A DNA stretch of 64,000 bases from Mucilaginibacter cryoferens (lineage in GTDB: Bacteria; Bacteroidota; Bacteroidia; Sphingobacteriales; Sphingobacteriaceae): NCBI RefSeq assembly GCF_014205845.1, contig NZ_JACHCR010000004.1, positions 310,001-374,000 of the forward strand, in the 5' to 3' direction. Both the position numbers and the translations under genes were made by a program. Under the pieces are notes generated by a model. The model had not been told where the DNA came from and did not search any database. It saw only the letters and a program-made list of their open reading frames with translations. Shown here piece by piece: positions 1-8,210 of this stretch. The stretch's first letter is position 1. Every line of letters starts with the position of its first letter.

Positions 1-17
1 TTTTTAATGCTGAGACA

Positions 18-377
18 GGTAACCCCTACGGGGCAAAAAGGAATCTTAGATAAATATTTCTACAAATTGGTAGCCTCTACGAGCAATGTCATTAAGTTAA
101 GGGTTTCTTCCCCCGGCGGGGGAACCGCTTTGTAGCAAAAAAGCAAGATGCAGCTCCGTGCCAGAGGTACGGAACGTTAAGTGGCGTACCTCTGGCACGC
201 AAAACACTAATTTATTGTTTGCTACTAAGCTTTTACTCCTCTGGAGCGGCCTGGCCTCTCTTAACTTAATGACATTGCTCTACGAGGCATAAACCACACT
301 AATGAAGATTGCCTCGTAGAGGCTACCAACTTGTAGAATAAAAGTTTAAATGTTTCTTTTGCCCCGTAGGGGTTACC
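18..377. repeat. Nested palindromic intergenic element
   Basis: This gene-free stretch is built from inverted repeats placed one inside another. The outer arms (18-38 and 357-377) match perfectly over 21 bases, and each contains CCCCTACGGGG. The next arms (59-83 and 313-337) pair over 25 bases with one mismatch. A third pair (81-101 and 260-280) pairs over 21 bases, and an inner pair CGTGCCAGAGGTACG (157-171, 185-199) pairs perfectly. No coding frame or transposase is visible. It resembles a MITE-like or REP-like intergenic element; what moves or maintains it is unknown. Confidence 0.75.
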
Positions 378-520
378 TTTCTTTCTACAACAATTTTTTA
401 AAAGCGATTGCCCTGAAGTTATAAGGGTTAACTAATTATAATGATCTTTTGAATATTAGACTACTTACTCCACCTATGCTGCCGGTATTACAGCAACACA
501 AGTGGAGAATGGGTGTATGA

Positions 521-1759
521 TTATTTAGCAGCCTGTTTTTTATGCTCGATGTTGGGGAGCAGGCCGGTGAAAATGCCGATAAGGGGTAAAAAGGCGCATA
601 TTTTAAACACGTATTCAATACTGGTTTTATCGGCCAGGTTACCCAATATTGCCGAGCCGAGGCCGCCCATGCCAAAGGCGAGGCCGAAGAAAAGGCCTGC
701 TATAAGCCCTACTTTGCCAGGCACAAGCTCCGTAGCATAAACTAATATGGCCGAAAAAGCCGACGAGATAATAAGGCCAATAATTACAGATAGTGCCCCT
801 GTCCAAAACAGGGAGGCATAGGGTAGCATCAGCGTAAAGGGGGCCACTCCCAAAATAGAGATCCAGATAATGTATTTACGGCCAAAACGATCGCCCAGTG
901 CACCGCCAAGCAGTGTACCCGCGGCTACAGCACCCATAAATGCGAAAAGGTAAATTTGCGATTGCTGTAACGACAGGTGGAATTTATCGATAAGGTAAAA
1001 AGTGTAATAGCTTGTCATGCTAGCCAGGTAAAAGTATTTTGAAAATACCAGTACCAGTAAAATGAGCAGGGAAAACAATACCCGGTTTCTGGATAGGCCG
1101 TGCGGAGTATCTATAGCGGCGGTCGACTTGTTCCTGGCGCGCAGATCTAACTGTTGGCGGTACCATTTGGCTATACCGGCCAGTATAATCATGCCCACCA
1201 GGGCGGCCAAACAAAACCATATAATGTTAAACTGTCCGTATGGTACTACAATTATAGCCGCCAGCAAGGGGCCGATGGCGCTCCCCGCGTTACCGCCCAG
1301 CTGAAAGATAGATTGTGCCAGTCCTCTTTTGCCACCCGAGGCAAGGTGCGCCACCCGCGACGATTCGGGGTGAAAGATAGATGAGCCGATGCCGATTAAG
1401 CTTACCGCCAATAAAATATTGATAAAGCTTGCCGCAAAAGATACCGCCAGCAGGCCGGTAAGGGTAAAGCCCATGCCAATGGCCAGCGAATAGGGGCGGG
1501 GCTTTCTATCGGTATAAAAACCAACAAATGGTTGCAAAATGGATGCCGTGAGTTGGTAGGTAAGCGTAATAAGCCCTATTTGGGCAAATGTAAGGTGAAA
1601 CCTTTGTTTGATAATAGGATATACCGACGGTACTACAGATTGCAGCATATCATTAAGCAGGTGCGTAAAACTGATGGTAAATAAAACAGAGAAAATAGTT
1701 TGCTGCGCTATTTGTTTGGTGTTGATGTTGGCTGTGGGAGAGTTTAGTGTTGTTTTCAT
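521..1759 (-). CDS. MFS transporter, fosmidomycin-resistance (Fsr)-like
   Basis: This is a 412-residue polytopic inner-membrane protein of the major facilitator superfamily, expected to have 12 membrane segments and to export a small molecule by proton antiport. A motif-A-type loop FYTDRKPRPY lies at residues 81-90 and a second, GGALGDRFGRKY, near residue 280 at the start of the second half, as in two-fold MFS proteins. The segment GIGSSIFHPESSRVA resembles the Fsr branch. It lies 44 bases downstream of a GntR-family regulator on the same strand, with an operator-like palindrome between them, so local control by that regulator is likely. The substrate cannot be told from sequence; Fsr relatives are not limited to fosmidomycin. 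Confidence 0.85.
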   Translation of the reverse strand: MKTTLNSPTANINTKQIAQQTIFSVLFTISFTHLLNDMLQSVVPSVYPIIKQRFHLTFAQIGLITLTYQLTASILQPFVGFYTDRKPRPYSLAIGMGFTLTGLLAVSFAASFINILLAVSLIGIGSSIFHPESSRVAHLASGGKRGLAQSIFQLGGNAGSAIGPLLAAIIVVPYGQFNIIWFCLAALVGMIILAGIAKWYRQQLDLRARNKSTAAIDTPHGLSRNRVLFSLLILLVLVFSKYFYLASMTSYYTFYLIDKFHLSLQQSQIYLFAFMGAVAAGTLLGGALGDRFGRKYIIWISILGVAPFTLMLPYASLFWTGALSVIIGLIISSAFSAILVYATELVPGKVGLIAGLFFGLAFGMGGLGSAILGNLADKTSIEYVFKICAFLPLIGIFTGLLPNIEHKKQAAK

Positions 1760-1777
1760 AATCGGTTTAAAAATCAG

Positions 1778-1790
1778 ATCATCTGATGAA
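1778..1790. promoter_or_regulatory. Operator-like palindrome upstream of the MFS gene
   Basis: ATCATCTGATGAA sits 18 bases before the MFS start codon. It matches, in reverse complement, the palindrome at 2481-2493 before the GntR gene over 12 bases. Two copies, one in front of each gene, suggest binding sites for the GntR protein itself. Confidence 0.5.
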
Positions 1791-1803
1791 TTTTAGTAAA
1801 TTT

Positions 1804-2469
1804 TTATTGTTGTATATGGCCTATGATCTTGGCGGCGGTGTTCCAGGCTTTTTTGGCATCGCCGGCTATAATGTTATTTAAAAGCTGGTTGTGCAGGGCA
1901 AAAGTTTGTATAAAAATGCCGGTATCTGGATAGATGTGTAGAAACCATTTTTTGAGATGGATAGATGTGGCGCGGTACATATCGGCCAGTATCTCGTTTT
2001 TCGATGCCTCGGCAATAGCGATGTGAAACTGGATATCGGCCTCTATACATTCTTCAATAAGGCCCTGGTTGGCCGTGGTTTGCCTGGCCAATAAATGAGT
2101 TTTGATGTTGATGATATCTTTTTCGGTACGGTTAAGGGCGGCTTTTTCGGCAATCTTCATCTCCAATAACTGGCGTACCTCGTCCAGATCTTGTGTGCTG
2201 GCTCGTTTCAGGCGCTGGTCCATAGGCTCGCGGCTACCGGTTACCTGTTCCACAAAGGTGCCCACTCCCTGCTGAACCCTCAACAGGCCCGAATTAGCAA
2301 GCAGTTTGATAGCTTCCCGTACAGACGACCGCCCCACGCCAAAATTTTTCATCAGCTCGGGCTCGGTAGGCAGCTTTTCATTTATCTTGTATTGCCCCAG
2401 TGAAATTTGTTCCTGCAACTTAGCCGCAACTTCCTGGGCAAGCGATTTTTTATTGATCAATGTGTTCAT
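1804..2469 (-). CDS. GntR/FadR-family transcriptional regulator with FCD domain
   Basis: This 221-residue DNA-binding regulator has a winged helix-turn-helix at about residues 10-75, including GVGRSSVREAIKLL, which is the typical GntR recognition-helix region. An all-helical FCD ligand domain follows (about 90-215). Candidate metal or ligand residues in the FCD part are in ADIQFHIAIAEAS and the later LHNQLL. FCD regulators usually respond to organic acids or sugar acids. It precedes the MFS gene on the same strand. ATCATCAGATGAT just upstream of its own start suggests autoregulation. The effector is unknown. Confidence 0.9.
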   Translation of the reverse strand: MNTLINKKSLAQEVAAKLQEQISLGQYKINEKLPTEPELMKNFGVGRSSVREAIKLLANSGLLRVQQGVGTFVEQVTGSREPMDQRLKRASTQDLDEVRQLLEMKIAEKAALNRTEKDIINIKTHLLARQTTANQGLIEECIEADIQFHIAIAEASKNEILADMYRATSIHLKKWFLHIYPDTGIFIQTFALHNQLLNNIIAGDAKKAWNTAAKIIGHIQQ

Positions 2470-2480
2470 TTATACATCAT

Positions 2481-2493
2481 ATCATCAGATGAT
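2481..2493. promoter_or_regulatory. Operator-like palindrome upstream of the GntR gene
   Basis: ATCATCAGATGAT is an odd-length palindrome (ATCATC-A-GATGAT) lying 11 bases before the GntR start codon. A 12-base version recurs before the MFS gene at 1778-1789. Position and symmetry fit a dimeric GntR operator. Confidence 0.55.
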
Positions 2494-2590
2494 TCAAAAA
2501 TGCATATTTTATTTTTGAGCAGCAAGCGTTTTTTAATTTAATAGAATAAGTATGGTGTTTTTCTGAAAATGATATCTTAAAAAGAGTTCG

Positions 2591-2963
2591 TCATTGCGAG
2601 TGACAACCAGCAGGACTGGAAAAAACATTGATGACACCCTAAAAAAGATCGTCCTTGCTTCGTCGTACCTCCTTATAATGACATATTTGTAAAGTATTGA
2701 TTTTCAGTATGTATTTTTTTAACACAAACCCCTCACCGCCGTCATTGCGAGGTACGAAGCAATCCCCTACTTACAGAGTTGCTGTGCAAATCCGCCCTGT
2801 ATTTTGGGGATTGCTTCGTCGTACCTCCTCGCAAGGACGGTCTTTTTTTAAGATGTCATTACTGTTTTTTCTGGGCTACCCCCGGTTGTCACTTGCAATG
2901 ACGATCTTTTTTAGGGTGTCATCAATGTTTTTTCCAGTCGAACTGGTTGTCACTCGCAATGAC
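2591..2963. repeat. Composite GTCATTGCGA-type repeat with 63-base inverted ends
   Basis: The arms 2591-2653 and 2901-2963 are inverted copies with only a few differences, centred on the CCAGTC/GACTGG segment. Between them lie a second inverted pair (the GAGGTACGAAGCAATCCC type against GGGATTGCTTCGTCGTACC) and an AT-rich joining segment. The part from about 2671 onward is closely matched at 33801-34085. The ORF 2697-2984 inside it is only a translation of the repeat. The rest of the gap to 3100 shows nothing further. Confidence 0.75.
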
Positions 2964-3100
2964 GGTGGTGGGGTATTGTTTTAAATAATATTTTGATTAT
3001 GTTAATTCATTATAGAGAACAATCGGTGTTAACCTGTCATTACCAGCAACGAAGAATCTACAAACAAGTTATTGGTTCGTTTAGTAACACTTTATCCCGT

Positions 3101-4804
3101 CTACCAGGTTATCTTCAACAAGGCAACACCTTGCCGGGGCAGGGTGATCTGTGTATGTAAATTGCCGGCAGTTACCAATTGTTTTACCGGCTGGCCCACA
3201 GTTGCCAATTGCCCGGCTTGTTCCAGTTGTTTAATTTGCGCTGCTGTTGGGCTTTGCGGCGACCCCATTTTTTTCCATACTTCATAAGCGTTACTGTGCT
3301 CATTATCTATACGGTATTGGGTAAGGGTTACGGAGGCAGCGGGCAGGTTACTAATGTTGATATCGATGGGTTTACCACTGTCTTGCAAGTCATCATCGTG
3401 GTAGTTCCATAGCATTACTGTGGCTTCTTTTTTTGTTTTGGATGCCAGCGCGCCTATGTCGGTGTTACTGCTTCTCAGCCCCGAGTCTATTACCGTTTTA
3501 ACGGAGGCCATTTGGCTGGCTGTTACTTTAACCCGCTTGCCCTTCATCATCCCAAACATCCTGAAAACGTTAAGTACCGGCTTATCAACCCCGTTGGTTG
3601 CCAGGTCTCTAAACCCATAAAACCAGGGCTGCCCTTCAAACTCAAACGACCACGATACCGCTCCCATAAAGTTTACCCCCAACGAATCGGCCAGTAAATA
3701 CTCCCTGGCAAATGATGCCGCTGTATAGCTGGAATACATGGTGCCGTTGCGGTAAGCATTGGATGGATTGGTTGCCATACCGCAGGCAGCGCAGCCCTCG
3801 GGGTCCGATTCGCCTATAACAATGGGGATGTTTTTGGTTTGCGGGTACGAGGCCACAATTTTAAAACCTTCCCTGATGTCGCGCAGTTGTGGTGCCATAT
3901 TCATGCGTACATGCCCATCTGTAACGGTAGGCTGCCCCTTGGCATGAAACGAGATTACATCCAACGGCGAACCTGTTTTACCCGTAGCGTAGTTGGTGCC
4001 TGTTAAGCAATGCTCAATAAATGCTTTTAAAAATTTCATCCCGCTTTGGCTCGAGCCGCCTGCTATTTCGGGGCCGCCAATTTTGCCGGTGGGCAAAGCC
4101 CTGCGCAGGCCGTGGGCGGCATAGTCATACATCTTAAAAAACTCGGGCATGGTGCCTTTCCAGTAGCTGATGTTGGGTTCGTTCCATACTTCCCAGTACC
4201 AGCTTTCCACTTCTTTTTTACCATAACGCGCAACCGAATGTTTTACCCATTGGTATATCAGTTCTTCCCATTTATCGTAGTTATTTGGCGGATAGGCCCA
4301 GCCTGTATAAATATCGTTATAGTCGTCGCCCGGTTTCCAGTAGTGGCGGTAAGGCGTTGGGTGGGTAGATAAGGCTTCGGGCATAAAGCCAATTTGGGCG
4401 TAAGGTTTCATCCCCAGTTTAATATAGGTATCAAATATACTATCAACCAGGTGCCAGTTATACACCGGTTTGCCGTTGGCATCCTCGGTATAGGCATTGG
4501 TCGATCCCCATTTAAGGGCCGCTTCGCCATCGCCGGTAGTAAGCAGGTTATGTACCCGCATGTGTACAGTTGTGGGGCTTAGGGCGGCAAGTTCTGCAAG
4601 CAGTTTCCGGCCATCTTTCATATAAGTATAGTTGGGCTCATCGTGCCCAAACCATGCCCAAACAGGGCTCATTTCACCAGTTTCGGTTTTCAGATCTATA
4701 GTAACCGTGGCAGCTTGTTTGTTGGTTTGCTGCGCAAAAAGGCATGGGCTTTTCATTAAAGATGAAAGCAGCAGCAAAAGGGCACATCCTGTTCTTATAC
4801 TCAT
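3101..4804 (-). CDS. Secreted glycoside hydrolase, GH39-like (beta-xylosidase type)
   Basis: This 567-residue exported enzyme has an N-terminal signal peptide ending near residue 24 (CLFAQQ) and a (beta/alpha)8 catalytic domain. The acid/base glutamate is predicted at E209 in YWEVWNEPN, and the nucleophile at E332 in IVIGESDPEG; this spacing is usual for clan GH-A retaining enzymes such as GH39. GH39 members cleave beta-xylosides or alpha-iduronides; the substrate here is not determined. A beta-rich C-terminal part (from about 440) resembles the accessory domain of such enzymes. It stands alone, with no SusC/D pair beside it, so it may act on oligosaccharides already in the periplasm. Confidence in the exact GH family is moderate. 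Confidence 0.75.
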   Translation of the reverse strand: MSIRTGCALLLLLSSLMKSPCLFAQQTNKQAATVTIDLKTETGEMSPVWAWFGHDEPNYTYMKDGRKLLAELAALSPTTVHMRVHNLLTTGDGEAALKWGSTNAYTEDANGKPVYNWHLVDSIFDTYIKLGMKPYAQIGFMPEALSTHPTPYRHYWKPGDDYNDIYTGWAYPPNNYDKWEELIYQWVKHSVARYGKKEVESWYWEVWNEPNISYWKGTMPEFFKMYDYAAHGLRRALPTGKIGGPEIAGGSSQSGMKFLKAFIEHCLTGTNYATGKTGSPLDVISFHAKGQPTVTDGHVRMNMAPQLRDIREGFKIVASYPQTKNIPIVIGESDPEGCAACGMATNPSNAYRNGTMYSSYTAASFAREYLLADSLGVNFMGAVSWSFEFEGQPWFYGFRDLATNGVDKPVLNVFRMFGMMKGKRVKVTASQMASVKTVIDSGLRSSNTDIGALASKTKKEATVMLWNYHDDDLQDSGKPIDINISNLPAASVTLTQYRIDNEHSNAYEVWKKMGSPQSPTAAQIKQLEQAGQLATVGQPVKQLVTAGNLHTQITLPRQGVALLKITW

Positions 4805-4939
4805 TGGCTTAGATGCAAGGGTTAATTATCGGTGATAACAAACTTAATATAATACTTGTGATTTATACACTTAATTTAAGTAAAAATATGGTTATACAAT
4901 GTATTAGCATATTGCCTCACAATTTGTTAAGTGGTTTAC

Positions 4940-5620
4940 TTAATCTCTGCCAATGGCGCAGATATGCATTATTCTGCGGGTTACAAAGCCCAGCCGCTCG
5001 TATACCTTAATGGCGCTGGTATTATCCATGCGTACATGCAAAAAGGGGATGCCGCCATCTGCCTTAATCAGCCGCACTTGGTGTTGTATCAGGCGGCTGG
5101 CGTAGCCTTTGCCCAAATGATGGGGGTGATTGCAAACGGCGCTAACTTCCATATAGGGTAATGCCTGCAAACGGCGGCCTGCCATTGCTACCAGCTCATC
5201 GCCATTAAAAACACCAAAGTAGTGGCCAAAATCAATAGTTCGTGAAAAAAACGGACCGGGATTGGTTAATTTGGTAAGCGCCAGCATTTGAGGGATATGT
5301 TGGTCCTGTAACGGAATCAATTCTACATCGGCTACCTCATCTGGCGCGGGCCCGTTATAAACCATTTGTAAAACTTCAATAGGGTTTAGCACTTTCCATG
5401 GTGTCGGGATCTCCATTTTATCGGGACTAAAAACCGCCACAGTGCTGCCGGCAGGTAAAAGGTTATACAGCGTATTAAAGTTCTCGGGGATGTTTTCTAT
5501 CATCCCTGCAAAGGGCGATACCTCTTTTATAAAAAATTTAACCTTATCTGTGCCTTCCGAAAAGTTTTTATTGCCGGTTATTAAGGCACTCCATGGTGGG
5601 TTATCAAGCGGGTGTTGCAT
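4940..5620 (-). CDS. GNAT-family N-acetyltransferase (FR47-like)
   Basis: This 226-residue cytoplasmic protein has a GNAT fold in its C-terminal half. HPHHLGKGYASRLI (residues 165-178) is the acetyl-CoA pyrophosphate-binding loop (motif A, pattern Q/RxxGxG/A), and TSAIKVYERLGF is the C-terminal motif B. The N-terminal half (about 1-100) is less conserved and probably forms the acceptor site. The acceptor amine is unknown. The gene stands alone and is divergent from the small gene at 5867. Confidence 0.8.
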   Translation of the reverse strand: MQHPLDNPPWSALITGNKNFSEGTDKVKFFIKEVSPFAGMIENIPENFNTLYNLLPAGSTVAVFSPDKMEIPTPWKVLNPIEVLQMVYNGPAPDEVADVELIPLQDQHIPQMLALTKLTNPGPFFSRTIDFGHYFGVFNGDELVAMAGRRLQALPYMEVSAVCNHPHHLGKGYASRLIQHQVRLIKADGGIPFLHVRMDNTSAIKVYERLGFVTRRIMHICAIGRD

Positions 5621-5866
5621 AGCCGCGCAAATTATAACTTATTACACATTTGCGCAGCATAAAAATAAAACTGTAGTGAAAATTAAACACTAAGCTGATC
5701 TTATTTGTATCTGTTAAAACACAGTTTTTAATAGAAATTGATAATTATGAAAAGAAGTTAACTAGTTGATTAATAATGAATTTTTTATGAATTTGGTTTG
5801 GTTTTTGTACAAAGTTGTAATAAACAGACTTTACCTCACGTATATACTATATTAACACAAGCAGTC

Positions 5867-6154
5867 ATGAAAAATAACAAGCCAAAACTAAATAGCGCTT
5901 TAACCAGCAGAGTAATTGATCTGCACGATCAGGGGTATACCGACGATTTTTTATCGGTAAAGGACGAGTGTTTTCTTTGCCTTCAAAATAGCGAAAATTT
6001 CTCACTGGCCGATCTTAATATCCAGGTGATTGACCAGGGTTTTGATCAGTTTAGTAAAACATATAAATATATCCACACTGTAGAAACGGCCAACGGCAAT
6101 AAAGGATTGCTGATAGGCGAGCTAATGCTGGCCGAGCTGGAATCTGTTAACTAA
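5867..6154 (+). CDS. Hypothetical protein, 95 residues
   Basis: The frame is open from 5798, but the ATG at 5867 (MKNNKPKLNS) is the better start, because the upstream part is Cys/Thr-rich, looks like leader sequence and lies next to an AT-rich promoter-like stretch. The protein is soluble and acidic, has no signal peptide, and contains CFLCLQ and a C-terminal helix MLAELESVN. No family was recognised. The gene stands alone before the TPP riboswitch. Confidence 0.55.
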   Translation: MKNNKPKLNSALTSRVIDLHDQGYTDDFLSVKDECFLCLQNSENFSLADLNIQVIDQGFDQFSKTYKYIHTVETANGNKGLLIGELMLAELESVN

Positions 6155-6237
6155 CATAATTTTCTAAAATTGAAAACCTGCGGGTAATTATATAAAACAG
6201 CCAATTTACCGGCTAAATAATTACCTTAGCAACATAC

Positions 6238-6327
6238 TTGCACGGGGTGCTTTTAACTACGATGGTTAAAGGCTGAGATGATACCCGAGAAACCTGATAC
6301 GGATAATACCGGCGTAGGGATGCACGG
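6238..6327 (+). promoter_or_regulatory. TPP riboswitch (THI element)
   Basis: The conserved core is plain: CGGGGTGC, then GGCTGAGATGATACCC, then AACCTGATACGGATAATACC and GGCGTAGGGA, closed by the pairing of TTGCAC with the downstream GTGCA-type strand. These are the pyrimidine- and pyrophosphate-sensing helices of the THI box. A TACCTTAG sequence at 6222-6229 may be the -7 promoter element. TPP binding would be expected to lower expression of the four genes downstream. Confidence 0.93.
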
Positions 6328-6368
6328 GCTCATGATTGTTTTTCAGCATTGCTGTTTATTCATATTAG

Positions 6369-6417
6369 GCCTTGTTTCTGTACCCGTATTTTACGGTAAC
6401 GGTAACAAGGCTTTTTT
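6369..6417 (+). terminator. Riboswitch-controlled intrinsic terminator
   Basis: GCCTTGTT (6369-6376) pairs with AACAAGGC (6404-6411), followed by six T. A small inner hairpin CCGT-ATTTT-ACGG lies in the loop. Placed between the THI box and the first gene, it fits control by transcription attenuation. Confidence 0.85.
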
Positions 6418-6436
6418 AATTTAATAATGTGAATAA

Positions 6437-7150
6437 ATGGAGCTCGAAAAAAAATTTAGCCTGATAACCCAGACGCTTACCAACTGGCAGGGCCGTAAAG
6501 AGTGGTTTTTTAACCGCGAACACACCGATACTTATGAGCAATGGTACGAAGGCCGTTATAAGCGTGCCGAAGTATGGCAAAAAAAAGTGATGGGCCAGTT
6601 GCTGGGTAAAGATGCCCGGGTGAAAGAATTGCTGGAGTTTGGCTGTGGTACAACCCGCTTTACCCGCTGGTGGCACGAGATTGGTATTGATGCCACAGGC
6701 GGCGACCTATCGCCTTTTATGTTGGGGCAGGCGGTACACTTGTTTAAGGGCGACCTGGTAAACGCCGATTCGCACTTTATGCCTTTTAAGGATAATACTT
6801 TTGATGCCGTAGCTTTTATTACCACGTTTGAATATTACCGAGATCCGGTACAGGTTATTCGCGAGGCGGCAAGGGTGGGCAAACACGGTATTGCTTTTGG
6901 TATGATGAACCGTAATTCGCCCAAGGTTTTGCGCCGCCGGGTACAGCAACTTTTTGGTAAAAATCCCTTTTATGTTACCGCCACCTTTTATACGCCGGCC
7001 TTGTTAATGGAAAAAATTAACGAAGCCCTGGCAGGCCGGCAATATAGCCTGGAGTGGACCTGCACCGGGTTGCCCGAGTGGTTCCCCGTGCAGCAATGGA
7101 GTGTGCCCGTTGGCGATTTTTTTGGTTTGTATGTTAAATTTTTAGATTAA
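6437..7150 (+). CDS. Class I SAM-dependent methyltransferase, first gene of TPP-riboswitch operon
   Basis: This 237-residue cytoplasmic enzyme has a Rossmann methyltransferase fold of the Methyltransf_11 type. Motif I is LEFGCGTTRF (66-75), and the acidic residue for the SAM ribose is D90 in TGGDLSPF. DNTFDAVAFITTFEY (about 121-135) is the motif IV/post-I region. The substrate is unknown. It is the first gene after the riboswitch, seven bases before the PurM-like gene. The operon's last gene is Trm112-like, and Trm112 proteins activate partner methyltransferases in eukaryotes and archaea, so the two products may form a complex. No such gene belongs to standard thiamine synthesis. Confidence 0.85.
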   Translation: MELEKKFSLITQTLTNWQGRKEWFFNREHTDTYEQWYEGRYKRAEVWQKKVMGQLLGKDARVKELLEFGCGTTRFTRWWHEIGIDATGGDLSPFMLGQAVHLFKGDLVNADSHFMPFKDNTFDAVAFITTFEYYRDPVQVIREAARVGKHGIAFGMMNRNSPKVLRRRVQQLFGKNPFYVTATFYTPALLMEKINEALAGRQYSLEWTCTGLPEWFPVQQWSVPVGDFFGLYVKFLD

Positions 7151-7157
7151 CCAGGCC

Positions 7158-8210
7158 ATGCCATTATCCGGAAAATTAAGCAACGGCGGTTTTGATCAAA
7201 TTATACTGCCCCGCTGCGGTTTCCCAAGGGAAGACGTAAAACGCGGACCGGCCTTTGGGGTAGATGTAGCTGTAATAACCCTGCCGGGAGGTTTGGGCCT
7301 TGCCCTTACCAGCGATCCGTTGTCGCTTATCCCCTCGTTAGGTTTGCAGGAATCGGCCTGGTTATCGGTTCACTTAATGGCCAATGATATGGCCACCACA
7401 GGCTTTGCGCCCATGTTTACACAAATGGTGCTTAACCTGCCGCCACATTTAAGTAAGGAGGATTTTACCACCTATTGGAACTTTATTCACCAATACTGCA
7501 GCGATATTGGTGTTGCCATAACCGGTGGCCATACTGGTAGTATTGAAGACCAAAACTCCACCATTGCGGGTGGCGGCACCATGCTGCTAACGGCGCCGGT
7601 ACATGATATTTTAACAAGCCCGGGTGCCCGGGCCGGTGATGCTATCATTGTAACCAAGCAGTGCGCTATCTCTTCATCGGCCATACTGGCCATGAGTTTC
7701 CCCGAAACGGTAAAGAACAAACTGGGGGCAGAGGTTTATAACCGGGGCTGCGAAATGTTTTATCAAACATCGTCGTTACCAGACGGGCTTATGGCTGCCG
7801 GTAAAGAAAGCCGGTACCACGAAGTAACAGCCATGCACGATGTTACCGAAGGCGGCGTATTGGGGGCTGTTTATGAAATGGCAATAGCATCTGGCAACGG
7901 GGTTTGGGTTGATAACGATCTGCTGCCAATGGGCCACGCGCAACAACAGATCTGCGATCTTTTTAATATTGATGCCCGTTTTTGTATTGGGGCAGGGGCC
8001 ATGGTAATGGCAGTAAAAAAGGAGGCGCCCCCAAATGTGATACAGCGTTTGCAGCAAAACGGGATAGAGGCTACCCTGATTGGTGCCTTTACAGCAAAAC
8101 AACAAGGGTATAAATTAATAGAGCAGGGTGTTGAAAAAGAGTTGCCTTACTACAATACGGACCCTTACTGGGCTGCTTTTTTTAATGCTCTTAAAAACGG
8201 ATGGAAATAA
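7158..8210 (+). CDS. PurM/AIR-synthase superfamily protein, HypE-like
   Basis: This 350-residue protein belongs to the ATP-binding superfamily of PurM, PurL, ThiL, SelD and HypE. PAFGVDVAVI (31-40), TSDPLS (51-56), MANDMATTG (74-82) and GGHTGSI (123-129) form the N-terminal nucleotide site; HDVTEGGVLGAVYEMA (227-242) belongs to the C-terminal domain and is characteristic of the HypE/COG0309 branch. The GDD motif of ThiL reads GVD here. Riboswitch control suggests a thiamine-related phosphorylation or ATP-dependent step, perhaps a ThiL-like kinase. No hydrogenase maturation genes are nearby, and the HypE C-terminal cysteine motif is absent (the protein ends NALKNGWK), so a true HypE role is unlikely. 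Confidence 0.75.
   Translation: MPLSGKLSNGGFDQIILPRCGFPREDVKRGPAFGVDVAVITLPGGLGLALTSDPLSLIPSLGLQESAWLSVHLMANDMATTGFAPMFTQMVLNLPPHLSKEDFTTYWNFIHQYCSDIGVAITGGHTGSIEDQNSTIAGGGTMLLTAPVHDILTSPGARAGDAIIVTKQCAISSSAILAMSFPETVKNKLGAEVYNRGCEMFYQTSSLPDGLMAAGKESRYHEVTAMHDVTEGGVLGAVYEMAIASGNGVWVDNDLLPMGHAQQQICDLFNIDARFCIGAGAMVMAVKKEAPPNVIQRLQQNGIEATLIGAFTAKQQGYKLIEQGVEKELPYYNTDPYWAAFFNALKNGWK

Noticed and set aside
2697..2984. ORF of 95 codons
   Set aside because: It is a translation of the composite intergenic repeat (the SLRGTKQSP type of false protein); a related frame appears at 33826-34104.
7158..8210. True hydrogenase maturation factor HypE
   Set aside because: No hyp or hydrogenase genes nearby, the C-terminal cysteine motif of HypE is missing, and a TPP riboswitch controls the operon.
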